This document shows positions 37,267 to 45,860 of a DNA stretch of 64,000 nt, piece by piece. Every line of letters starts with the position of its first letter. The stretch's first letter is position 1. Made by a program: the position numbers and the translations under genes. Below the pieces are notes generated by a model. It saw only the letters and a list, made by a program, of their open reading frames with translations. It searched no databases and was not told the origin of the DNA. Source of the stretch: Aequorivita sp. CIP111184 (GTDB taxonomy: Bacteria; Bacteroidota; Bacteroidia; Flavobacteriales; Flavobacteriaceae); NCBI RefSeq assembly GCF_900489465.1, contig NZ_UEFQ01000036.1, positions 1-64,000 of the forward strand, in the 5' to 3' direction.

Positions 37267-37767
37267 TTAAAACTGATAACGAGCACTCAAACCTACATCA
37301 AAACTAACATCATCTCTGTACCCCAAGTTTGCCTGTGGTCTGAAATCAAAAGAAATAAGTAACGGGAAATCAAAATTGTATTCTATCCCAACATCGCCCG
37401 TTAAAAAGGCAAATGCTTCAGAATCATTATACCTGTCGTCATAAGGGTAATCGTTATTCTTACGATCATAACTTACAACACCTGCACCCAAACCAGGACC
37501 AGCATACCAATTGAACCCACCATCAATATTCCAAACCCATTGATAGATTCCGGTAAGCTTTACGGCATCCCAATAACGCTTACTGTGAAACGCCAATCCA
37601 AGTTCCAGCCGGTTATCATCACCAACCGCACGTTGGTAGTTTACTTCTGGGCCAAAACCATCACTTTCGCTTAGGCGAATACCAATGGCATTTTTTGAAA
37701 TTTCTTGTGCACTAGCTTGCCATCCAAATGCAGAAACCATAAACATTAAAAAAATTGCTTTTTTCAT
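37267..37767 (-). CDS. Small outer-membrane beta-barrel protein
   Basis: Exported protein of 166 residues. A signal peptide (1-20, SASAQ-type cut after QASA) precedes an 8-stranded-looking barrel with alternating hydrophobic/polar strands, a Gly-rich FNWYAGPGLGAGV strand and an aromatic C-terminal residue (LSARYQF) typical of BAM substrates. An Asp/Tyr-rich loop (DRKNNDYPYDDRYND) is probably surface-exposed and could bind cations. Family-level function is unknown. Transcribed alone, with tandem terminators downstream. Confidence 0.8.
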   Translation of the reverse strand: MKKAIFLMFMVSAFGWQASAQEISKNAIGIRLSESDGFGPEVNYQRAVGDDNRLELGLAFHSKRYWDAVKLTGIYQWVWNIDGGFNWYAGPGLGAGVVSYDRKNNDYPYDDRYNDSEAFAFLTGDVGIEYNFDFPLLISFDFRPQANLGYRDDVSFDVGLSARYQF

Positions 37768-37898
37768 AATTATTCTATTAGTTAATAAGCTGTAAAAGTA
37801 ACTCTATTACTAAGTAGCAATAGTTAATAGCGTGCCAATCCTTAATTAAATATCTACAAATTTTTGTTAAGGAATTTTCTACATTTACAGTCTGTGCT

Positions 37899-40832
37899 AT
37901 GAAAAAAGAACTCCAAGATTTCAATAATACTTTTGAAGGTGAATTTTTTAAAGATTCACTCCATAAAAGCATTTATGCAACGGATGCATCCGTATATAGA
38001 AAAATACCATTCGCTGTAGCGTATCCAAAAAATGAAGCGGATATTAAACAGTTAATTTCATTTGCTGCCAAAAATAATACATCGCTAATTCCTAGAACTG
38101 CAGGTACATCGTTGGCCGGACAATGTGTAGGCGATGGAATTGTAGTGGATGTATCAAAATATTTCACTAAAATTCTTTCGGTAGATACAGAAAAGAGAAC
38201 TGTTACGCTTCAGCCTGGAGTGATTCGGGATGTATTGAATGCATATTTAAAACCTTTTGGACTTTTCTTCGGGCCGAATACTTCCACCAGTAATCGGTGT
38301 ATGATTGGCGGAATGGTAGGAAACAACAGCTGCGGCACAACCTCTATTCAATATGGAGTTACACGCGACAAAGTTTTAAAACTAAAAACCATTCTTTCCA
38401 ATGGAAGTGAAGCAATTTTTGCCCCCCTTTCAAAAGAAGAATTTTTAATAAAAACGGAACTGGATTCTTTGGAAGGAAAAATTTATAAAACAATTTACAA
38501 TGAATTAATTTCCAAAGAAGCACAGCAAGAAATCTGGAAGGAATTTCCAAAGCTCGGAATCCACCGCAGAAATACAGGGTATGCAATAGATAGTTTACTC
38601 AATACTTCTGTTTTTGGTGAATGTAACGATGAAATAAACATTTGCTCCTTACTGTGCGGTAGCGAGGGGACTCTTGCCTTTACAACAGAAATCACACTGC
38701 AATTAGATCCATTGCCACCAAAATTTACCGCCATGGTGGCTACTCATTACCACACTTTGGAGGATTGTTTGAACGATGTGGTAATCGCTATGCAGCACAA
38801 TCTGCATACCTGCGAAATGATGGATAATGTAATTTTGGATTGTACGAAAAAAAACAAAACCTACGAACCGTATCGTTTTTTTGTAAAAGACAATCCGAAG
38901 GCTATATTGCTTTTAGAACTTAAAAGCCATTCAGAAGCAGATTTAAATAGACAGACAGAAGCTTTATTGGAATCATTAAAGATTTCTGCACATAGCTACC
39001 ACAGCCCCATTTTAAGAGGCGAAGAGATTGATATGGCGCTCGAACTTCGAAAAGCTGGCTTGGGACTTTTGGGGAATATGGTTGGTGATAAAAAAGCAGT
39101 TGCTTGTATTGAAGACACAGCAGTTGCTTTGGAGGATTTATCTGCTTACATACAGGAATTTTCCGCTTTGATGAAAAAGTACGATCAGCAAGCTGTTTAC
39201 TATGCACACGCTGGGGCAGGTGAGTTGCATTTGCGACCCATTCTTAATTTGAAAGAAACAGAAGGGGTTGACTATTTCCGAAAAATCACCACTGATGTTG
39301 CAAAGCTTTGTAAAAAATATAATGGGTCCTTTAGCGGCGAGCACGGTGATGGCATTGTTCGCGCAGAATTTATTCCTTTAATGATTGGGGAAAAGAATTA
39401 TGAAGTTTTAAAAGAAATTAAATCTGCCTTCGATCCAAAAAATATATTTAATCCGGGAAAGATTGTCGATGCTTTTAAAATGGACGAGTCATTACGTTAT
39501 GTAATTGATAGAGAGGAGCCAACTATTGAAACCTTACTTGATTTCAGTGATTCTGAGGGAATTTTACGGTTAGCAGAAAAATGTAATGGTAGTGGCGATT
39601 GCCGAAAAAGTGAAAACGCTGCTGGAGCAATGTGCCCCAGTTATCACGCTACAAAAAATGAAAAAGATACAACTCGTGCAAGAGCCAATGCATTGCGGGA
39701 GGTATTAACAAATAATGAAGCTGTTAATAAATTTAATTCTAAGGAGTTAAAAGAAGTTTTTGATTTGTGTATTAGCTGTAAAGCCTGTGCTAGTGAATGC
39801 CCAAGTAACGTGGATATCAGTTCTGCAAAAGCAGAATTTTTATATCAGTACAACAAATCAAATGGCGTCTCACTTTCCAATAAATTATTTGGAAAAAGCA
39901 CAAAGCTTAATAGAATGGCATCGAGTATTCCGAAGTTATCAAATTGGTTTTTTTCAAATGGTTTTACTTCAAATATTATTAAAAATATAAGTGGAGTCCA
40001 TCAAAATAGATCCTTGCCAATAATTTCAACTAATAGTTTTAGTAAAATACATCAATCCATTAAAAAACAACATATTAAAGAAAATTTTATCGAAACTAAA
40101 TTTCATAAAAATCTATTGTTATTTGTTGATGAATTTAGTAATTATTTGGATGCCGAAATAGCACTGGATTCTTTTTTACTTTTAACGGGTTTAGGTTACA
40201 AAGTTACAGTTATTGATACTTTAGATAGCGGTAGGGCATTGATTTCAAAAGGGTTTTTGGAGGAAGCAAAAAAGGAAGCCAATAAAAATATTTCTTATTT
40301 AAAAGACAAGGTTTCAGAAATGATTCCGTTGGTAGGTATTGAACCGTCTGCAATTCTTTCTTTTCGCGATGAATATTTGCGATTGGCGGATGATAAATTA
40401 GCCGCAGCTAATATTTCAAAAAATGCATTCTTGATAGAGGAGTTTTTGGCATCTGAAATCCAAAATAAAACTATTTCTGCAGCACAGTTCACTTCTGAAG
40501 CAAAAAATATTAAAATTCATTCACACTGTCACCAAAAATCATTGAGTAACCAAAAAGTGACTTTTGATATTTTAAATCTTCCCATAAATTATAAACCCAC
40601 CATCATTGCTTCTGGCTGTTGTGGGATGGCCGGAAGTTTTGGGTATGAAAAGAAACATTACGAAGTAAGTATGAAAATAGGGGAGTTGAAGCTATTTCCC
40701 TCAGTGAGAAAAACAACCGAAGAAACGATTATTTCAGCTAATGGCACAAGTTGTAGGCATCAAATTTTGGATGGAACTGGAAGGAAAGTTTTACATCCTG
40801 TCACTATTTTAAAAAATGCATTAAAAAAGTAA
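37899..40832 (+). CDS. FAD-binding and Fe-S oxidoreductase (GlcD-GlcF-type fusion)
   Basis: Large cytoplasmic oxidoreductase of 977 residues. An N-terminal PCMH-type FAD domain (about 35-240, with PRTAGTSLAGQCVG) and an FAD-linked oxidase C-terminal domain (about 280-530, with the GEHGDGIVRAEF signature) come first. Ferredoxin motifs follow from Cys562 (CNGSGDC) and Cys624/627/630/634 (CISCKACASEC), then a CCG-type end (SGCCGMAGSFGYE). This order matches D-lactate / 2-hydroxyacid dehydrogenases that pass electrons to quinone. The exact 2-hydroxyacid cannot be read from sequence. It stands alone, convergent with the LpxH-like gene. Confidence 0.87.
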   Translation: MKKELQDFNNTFEGEFFKDSLHKSIYATDASVYRKIPFAVAYPKNEADIKQLISFAAKNNTSLIPRTAGTSLAGQCVGDGIVVDVSKYFTKILSVDTEKRTVTLQPGVIRDVLNAYLKPFGLFFGPNTSTSNRCMIGGMVGNNSCGTTSIQYGVTRDKVLKLKTILSNGSEAIFAPLSKEEFLIKTELDSLEGKIYKTIYNELISKEAQQEIWKEFPKLGIHRRNTGYAIDSLLNTSVFGECNDEINICSLLCGSEGTLAFTTEITLQLDPLPPKFTAMVATHYHTLEDCLNDVVIAMQHNLHTCEMMDNVILDCTKKNKTYEPYRFFVKDNPKAILLLELKSHSEADLNRQTEALLESLKISAHSYHSPILRGEEIDMALELRKAGLGLLGNMVGDKKAVACIEDTAVALEDLSAYIQEFSALMKKYDQQAVYYAHAGAGELHLRPILNLKETEGVDYFRKITTDVAKLCKKYNGSFSGEHGDGIVRAEFIPLMIGEKNYEVLKEIKSAFDPKNIFNPGKIVDAFKMDESLRYVIDREEPTIETLLDFSDSEGILRLAEKCNGSGDCRKSENAAGAMCPSYHATKNEKDTTRARANALREVLTNNEAVNKFNSKELKEVFDLCISCKACASECPSNVDISSAKAEFLYQYNKSNGVSLSNKLFGKSTKLNRMASSIPKLSNWFFSNGFTSNIIKNISGVHQNRSLPIISTNSFSKIHQSIKKQHIKENFIETKFHKNLLLFVDEFSNYLDAEIALDSFLLLTGLGYKVTVIDTLDSGRALISKGFLEEAKKEANKNISYLKDKVSEMIPLVGIEPSAILSFRDEYLRLADDKLAAANISKNAFLIEEFLASEIQNKTISAAQFTSEAKNIKIHSHCHQKSLSNQKVTFDILNLPINYKPTIIASGCCGMAGSFGYEKKHYEVSMKIGELKLFPSVRKTTEETIISANGTSCRHQILDGTGRKVLHPVTILKNALKK

Positions 40833-40833
40833 G

Positions 40834-41670
40834 TTATAGTGTTGTTTTAAATGCTTTCATCGCGGCTAACATTACTTCAAATCCTCCGTTTTCTTCCTCA
40901 AGCAAAGGTTCTTCAGGAGCTAAAAGATGTTGCCGGTCTTGGTATGAATATAAAGTCCAGCGTTCATTATTATACTCCAGAGCAGTTAAGTTTTCAATCC
41001 AATCGCCACTATTTAAATATTCACAACTTCCCTTAGCAGTTTTTATTTTTTTTATACACGGCTGATGAATGTGGCCGCAAACAACGTAATCAAACTCATT
41101 GTCAATTGCCAAGTCTGTAGCTGTAGTTTCAAAATCATCAATAAACTTCAAGGCACTTTTTACACTGTTTTTTATTTTTTTGGAAAGAGAATATTTTTCA
41201 CGCCCCGCTTTTTCAAGAAAATAATTTATGAATCTGTTGAAAAGAATTAAAAGATCATATCCCCAACCACCAAGTTTTGCAATCCATTTTGCGTGTTGTA
41301 TAGAAGCATCAAATACATCACCATGAAAAAACCAAGCTCTTTTACCATCCAAATTGAGCAAAAGTTTATCTACAATTTGAATGTTGCCCATTTTGGTATC
41401 GCTAAATCTGCGCAACTTTTCATCGTGATTACCAGTTATGTAATACACTTTGGTGCCTTTGGTGGCAAGTGATAGTAGTTTTTTTATTATTAGCAGATGT
41501 GCTTTTGGAAAATAACGCTTTCGGAATTGCCAGATATCAATAATATCACCGTTCAAAATTATTTTTTTTGGCTTTACGGAATTTAAATAATTTAGTAATT
41601 CTTTAGCGTGGCAGCCGTAGGTCCCAAGGTGGACGTCTGATATTACAACTAGCTCAACTTTTCTTTTCAA
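40834..41670 (-). CDS. LpxH-like metallophosphoesterase
   Basis: Calcineurin-type metallophosphoesterase of 278 residues. The full metal-binding set is visible: SDVHLG near residue 11, NGDIID near 41, TGNHDE near 78 and CGHIHQ near 197. The closest named relative is UDP-2,3-diacylglucosamine diphosphatase of lipid A synthesis. This protein is longer than typical LpxH (about 240), and paralogues of this subfamily exist in Bacteroidota, so the lipid A step is likely but not certain. Its stop is 2 bases from the stop of the convergent FAD/Fe-S gene. Confidence 0.78.
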   Translation of the reverse strand: MKRKVELVVISDVHLGTYGCHAKELLNYLNSVKPKKIILNGDIIDIWQFRKRYFPKAHLLIIKKLLSLATKGTKVYYITGNHDEKLRRFSDTKMGNIQIVDKLLLNLDGKRAWFFHGDVFDASIQHAKWIAKLGGWGYDLLILFNRFINYFLEKAGREKYSLSKKIKNSVKSALKFIDDFETTATDLAIDNEFDYVVCGHIHQPCIKKIKTAKGSCEYLNSGDWIENLTALEYNNERWTLYSYQDRQHLLAPEEPLLEEENGGFEVMLAAMKAFKTTL

Positions 41671-41821
41671 TCAAAAATATTTATACTACAAACTTCTAAA
41701 ATTTAAAGAGTAAATATTTTACGTCAATGTTACGTTTGCTGTGCTTTATGGTTATTTGGGTTGTAGTATGTTTCTAAAATATTAAGGATAGTGTTTATTT
41801 TCATTATTCGTCCCTATCGTT

Positions 41822-41829
41822 TACATTTG
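41822..41829 (+). promoter_or_regulatory. Candidate -7 box of aroC
   Basis: TACATTTG matches TAnnTTTG and lies 14 bases before the aroC ATG. No TTG was found at the expected spacing. Confidence 0.4.
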
Positions 41830-41843
41830 TTGAAAACCATTAT

Positions 41844-42917
41844 ATGGCGGGAAATTCCTTCGGAACAATATTTAAACTTGCAACATTTGGCGAATCGCAC
41901 GGTCCTTCTATCGGTGGAATTATAGATGGCTGTCCAGCAGGTATTTCATTAGATATTGAAGCGATACATGCTGAAATGCAGCGCAGAAAACCAGGTCAGT
42001 CTGCTATTGTTACCCAACGAAAAGAAGAAGATGAGGTAAAATTTCTTTCAGGAATTTTTGAAGGTAAAACAACTGGTATGCCCATTGGATTTCAAATTGA
42101 AAACACTGACCAAAAAAGCAAAGATTACAGCCACATAAAAGATATCTATCGTCCCTCACACGCTGATTTTACGTATGATAAAAAATACGGAATACGTGAT
42201 TACCGCGGTGGAGGGCGTTCTTCTGCACGTGAAACTGCTTGCAGGGTTGTTGCCGGAGCGATTGCAAAACAATTATTGAAGAATATAAAGATCATCGCCT
42301 ACGTTTCTTCTGTGGGTGAAATGGAACTGAAAAAACACTATTCCGAACTTGACTTTTCTGAAATCGAAAAAAACCCTGTTCGGTGTGCTGATGCAGCAAT
42401 GGCTTCAAAAATGGAAGATTATATAAAGTCCATTCGAAAGGAAGGCGATACTGTTGGGGGAATAATTACCTGTGTTATCCAAAATGTTCCTATTGGTTTA
42501 GGCGAACCGGTTTTTGATAAATTACATGCTGAATTAGGAAAAGCAATGCTATCCATAAACGCCGTAAAAGGGTTTGAATACGGAAGCGGTTTTGCAGGAA
42601 CCAAGATGAAAGGTAGTGAGCATAATGATGCGATTAATGAAAACGGAACCACGAAAAGCAACCACAGCGGCGGAATTCAAGGCGGAATAAGTAATGGCGA
42701 GGATATCTATTTTAAAGTTGCCTTTAAGCCTGTAGCTACCATTATGCAAAAACAGGAAACCATTAACAGCAAAGGAGAAAAAGCCGTTGCTGAGGGCAAA
42801 GGCCGTCACGATCCTTGTGTGGTTCCACGTGCTGTACCCATTGTTGAAGCCATGGCAGCATTGGTTTTGGCAGATTTTTATTTATTAAACAAAATTTCAA
42901 AATACGGAACAATTTAA
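41844..42917 (+). CDS. aroC: Chorismate synthase
   Basis: Final enzyme of the shikimate pathway (357 aa), converting EPSP to chorismate with reduced FMN. The family signatures are intact: [18 protein letters not shown] near residue 13, [20 protein letters not shown] near 115-135, and the C-terminal [20 protein letters not shown] near 325. Length is normal. Its stop is 7 bases from the start of a dicarboxylate symporter gene, so the two are probably co-transcribed although functionally unrelated. Confidence 0.95.
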   Translation: MAGNSFGTIFKLATFGESHGPSIGGIIDGCPAGISLDIEAIHAEMQRRKPGQSAIVTQRKEEDEVKFLSGIFEGKTTGMPIGFQIENTDQKSKDYSHIKDIYRPSHADFTYDKKYGIRDYRGGGRSSARETACRVVAGAIAKQLLKNIKIIAYVSSVGEMELKKHYSELDFSEIEKNPVRCADAAMASKMEDYIKSIRKEGDTVGGIITCVIQNVPIGLGEPVFDKLHAELGKAMLSINAVKGFEYGSGFAGTKMKGSEHNDAINENGTTKSNHSGGIQGGISNGEDIYFKVAFKPVATIMQKQETINSKGEKAVAEGKGRHDPCVVPRAVPIVEAMAALVLADFYLLNKISKYGTI

Positions 42918-42924
42918 TATTTCT

Positions 42925-44370
42925 ATGAAAAAACTAGCGCTACACTGGAAGATAATCATCGGACTTGTTTTAGGTATAATTTGGGCATTGCTTTCAAGTA
43001 AATTGGGCTGGAGCGAATTTACTATTGATTGGATAGCACCCTTTGGAAAAATTTTCATCAATCTCCTAAAGCTAATAGCTGTTCCTTTGGTGTTGGTTTC
43101 AATTATTACAGGTGTGGCAAACATTGGAGATCCTTCAAGCCTTGGAAGAATGGGAGGGAAGACACTACTTGCATATTTGCTTACAACACTTTTTGCAGTA
43201 GGTTTAGGTCTCGCGCTTGTTAACATTATTCAACCTGGAAAATTAATTGATGAACAAAGCAGAATTGACAACCGTATTAGTTATGAGGTTTGGGCCGCAT
43301 CTGAAGGCTACGAAATAAAAGATGGAGTTAATTATTTACAGGATCCTGCATTCTTTGAACGTGCCCAAAAAATAACCGACCTTTCAAAGGGGGAACTGAG
43401 AGATGCCGCTGTAAGCGATAAAATGCAGACTGCTGAACAAACAAAAGAAGCTACACCCCTTCAACCTTTAGTAGATTTAGTTCCTGAAAACTTTTTCTTC
43501 TCGTTGACAAACAATGGGTTGATGCTTCAAATTATATTCTTCGGAATATTTTTTGGGGTTTGCCTCTTGCTTATTCCGAATGAAAAATCAAAACCCGTAA
43601 CAGACTTTATGGATAGCGCAATGGAAGTTTTCCTAAAAATGGTAGACTTGGTTATGCAGGCAGCTCCTTTTTTCGTTTTTGCACTATTGGCGGGGGTTGT
43701 AAGTAAAATGGCTGGAGATGATATTGGAAAAGTATATGAAATATTTAAAGGCTTAAGCTGGTATTCACTAACCGTCTTTTTAGGATTGATGCTGATGATT
43801 TTTATTGTGTACCCTTTATTGATGAAGCTTTTTGTTAAAAAAATACCTTACAAAGGGTTTTTTAATGCAATTGCTCCCGCACAGACCTTGGCATTTTCAA
43901 CTTCAAGTAGCGCCGCCACACTACCGGTAACTATGGAATGTGTGGAAGAAAATCTTGGGGTTGATAAAAAGATAACTAGTTTTGTTTTGCCAATTGGAGC
44001 AACAGTAAATATGGATGGAACTTGCTTGTATCAAGCTGTTGCTGTTGTTTTTCTCGCACAACTGCATATGATTGATTTAACATTCGGACAACAATTAACT
44101 ATCGTACTTACTGCTACATTGGCCTCAATTGGTTCAGCCGCAGTACCGAGTGCAGGTCTAGTAATGCTTATAATTGTTCTGGAATCTGTTGGATTAAATC
44201 CGGCTTGGATTGCTATAATTTTTCCAGTAGATAGAATTTTAGATATGTTCCGAACCGTTGTAAACGTTACGGGAGATGCAACCGTTTGTACCATAATTGC
44301 TGATGGCGAAGGCATGCTTAATTACGATCCACAGGAAAATCCTTCTGAAACATTCGATTTAGATTCTTAA
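42925..44370 (+). CDS. Dicarboxylate/amino acid:cation symporter (DAACS)
   Basis: Inner-membrane symporter of 481 residues in the glutamate/C4-dicarboxylate family. The signature elements are the serine-rich re-entrant loop (FSTSSSAATLPVTMECVEE, near 330), the sodium-site motif GATVNMDGT near 355, and MFRTVVNVTGDATVC near 455. The Arg in the substrate-selecting TM8 position is not obvious, so aspartate, glutamate, succinate and neutral amino acids all remain possible. A 75-residue polar loop (about 100-175) is longer than in bacterial GltP. A weak CGGG/CCCG stem with a T run lies 150 bases downstream. Confidence 0.87.
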   Translation: MKKLALHWKIIIGLVLGIIWALLSSKLGWSEFTIDWIAPFGKIFINLLKLIAVPLVLVSIITGVANIGDPSSLGRMGGKTLLAYLLTTLFAVGLGLALVNIIQPGKLIDEQSRIDNRISYEVWAASEGYEIKDGVNYLQDPAFFERAQKITDLSKGELRDAAVSDKMQTAEQTKEATPLQPLVDLVPENFFFSLTNNGLMLQIIFFGIFFGVCLLLIPNEKSKPVTDFMDSAMEVFLKMVDLVMQAAPFFVFALLAGVVSKMAGDDIGKVYEIFKGLSWYSLTVFLGLMLMIFIVYPLLMKLFVKKIPYKGFFNAIAPAQTLAFSTSSSAATLPVTMECVEENLGVDKKITSFVLPIGATVNMDGTCLYQAVAVVFLAQLHMIDLTFGQQLTIVLTATLASIGSAAVPSAGLVMLIIVLESVGLNPAWIAIIFPVDRILDMFRTVVNVTGDATVCTIIADGEGMLNYDPQENPSETFDLDS

Positions 44371-44592
44371 ATAATTTAATGTTCATTAAACTTTTTTTAT
44401 GACTAATCATTTAATAGAATAATGATGCGTCAAAGGTTTGAATTTCTTATATGATTATATTTTAACAGTTTAGTTTTTTGAAAAAAGATTAAATTTCAGT
44501 AATTTAGATTATTACTTCTCCCCGGGAACAAATGCCCGATCTAATTTTTTTTCTTGAATTTACCTATTTAGCTATGACTAAATATCATAGTT

Positions 44593-45378
44593 ATGAAAAA
44601 AATTATCTTATTATTTTGTGCTGGCTGTACATTAGTAAATGTATTTGGCCAGGTGGGGATTGGAACCGTAAATCCCACTAATTCTTCAATGCTTGAAATT
44701 AGCAGTACCTCTGATGGAGGCACTACTTACAAAGGTTTTATGCCGCCTAGAGTTGATGTTGCTGCACAGCGGGATTTAATAAACCCTTCGGTAAACGATG
44801 TTGGTTTAATGGTTTTTGTGGAATCTATTGGATGTCTACAAATTTGGAACGGTACTAACTGGGAAAACATCAATTGTCTCGATAGAATAGCGGTTGAGCC
44901 TTGGATAAACGAATTTCATTATGACAATATTGGTGCAGACCTTGGTGAATTTGTAGAAATCGCTGGGCCTACTGGATTGGATTTAGGTAATTATAGATTA
45001 TTGTTTTATAATGGGGTTGATGGATCTGTTTATTACGGACTTAATTTATCTGGAATAATTGATAATGAATCGAACAATTTTGGGGCTTTAAGTTTTTCTC
45101 CTCCTTCTATTCAAAATGAAATGGAAGGAATCGCTCTAATCAAAAGATCAAATGGTCAAGTCATACAGTTTATTAGTTATGAAGGCTCTTTTACAGCTAC
45201 AGAGAATTTAGCTAATGGAATGACTTCAATTGATATAGTAGTTTTCGAGGATGGAACTGATTCTGCCGGGCTTTCCATTCAATTAACTGGAACTGGAGAT
45301 TTTTATGGCGATTTTATTTGGAATGCCCCTACAGATGATTCTCCAGGAGATTTGAATGTGGGGCAAAATATTAATTGA
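44593..45378 (+). CDS. Secreted protein with lamin-tail-like domain
   Basis: Exported protein of 261 residues with a signal peptide (1-19, cut before QVGIGT). The N-terminal segment (20-95: GIGTVNPTNSSMLEIS, GFMPPRV, IWNGTNWENI) is of a type that recurs in flavobacterial surface proteins. The C-terminal region (about 105-255, beginning WINEFHYDNIGADLGEFVE) resembles lamin-tail/LTD modules found on secreted nucleases. No catalytic domain and no type IX sorting tail are present. A 6-bp inverted repeat (44572-44590) sits immediately before the start codon and may affect translation. Biological role unknown. Confidence 0.65.
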   Translation: MKKIILLFCAGCTLVNVFGQVGIGTVNPTNSSMLEISSTSDGGTTYKGFMPPRVDVAAQRDLINPSVNDVGLMVFVESIGCLQIWNGTNWENINCLDRIAVEPWINEFHYDNIGADLGEFVEIAGPTGLDLGNYRLLFYNGVDGSVYYGLNLSGIIDNESNNFGALSFSPPSIQNEMEGIALIKRSNGQVIQFISYEGSFTATENLANGMTSIDIVVFEDGTDSAGLSIQLTGTGDFYGDFIWNAPTDDSPGDLNVGQNIN

Positions 45379-45399
45379 GAATTTATTTAGTTTGCTGAA

Positions 45400-45801
45400 T
45401 TAAAGAAACCTTTCCTTCAATTCCGCAGTTGGAATCATACAGCTTTCTTTTTTTCCGAACCACTTGTAACGATTACGGGCAATATAATCGTAAACAGCGT
45501 TGCGAATAAATTTTGGAACAATCATAAACCCAAAAAGTAGAGGATAAGCTCCAGATAGATCTTTAGAGATCCGAAGGGCAGCGGTAGATTTTTCGTAATG
45601 TTTTTCACCATCAATAAAAATAATGGAATCTACTTTTTTTGTATCAATTTTGAATTTTGCAACCAATTGTTTCCCAATCTCACTCTGAAGCGCCGCAAAT
45701 TTGAAGATGTTTTTTTTATCTCGTTGAATGATATATGTAACCGCGCCATTGCATAGGTTGCAAACGCCGTCGAACAATATTATTTTGTGTTTTGCATTCA
45801 T
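45400..45801 (-). CDS. DCC1-like thiol-disulfide oxidoreductase family protein (DUF393)
   Basis: Protein of 133 residues with the family-defining N-terminal motif FDGVCNLCNG (Cys14, Cys17), a thioredoxin-like CxxC, and the YDYIARNRYKWFG signature near residue 110. Members are predicted thiol oxidoreductases, but their electron partners are unknown. It is cytoplasmic, with no signal peptide. Convergent with the lamin-tail-like gene. Confidence 0.88.
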   Translation of the reverse strand: MNAKHKIILFDGVCNLCNGAVTYIIQRDKKNIFKFAALQSEIGKQLVAKFKIDTKKVDSIIFIDGEKHYEKSTAALRISKDLSGAYPLLFGFMIVPKFIRNAVYDYIARNRYKWFGKKESCMIPTAELKERFL

Positions 45802-45860
45802 AATAATCTCTCGCTAAACTTAAGGAGACAAATATCCTGTCGAGTGCAGTCAAGAATTAA

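Noticed and set aside
45838-45854. Possible second copy of the CCCTGAGCGCAG-type repeat (GTCGAGTGCAGTCAAG)
   Set aside because: Match is too degenerate to call without a genome-wide consensus.
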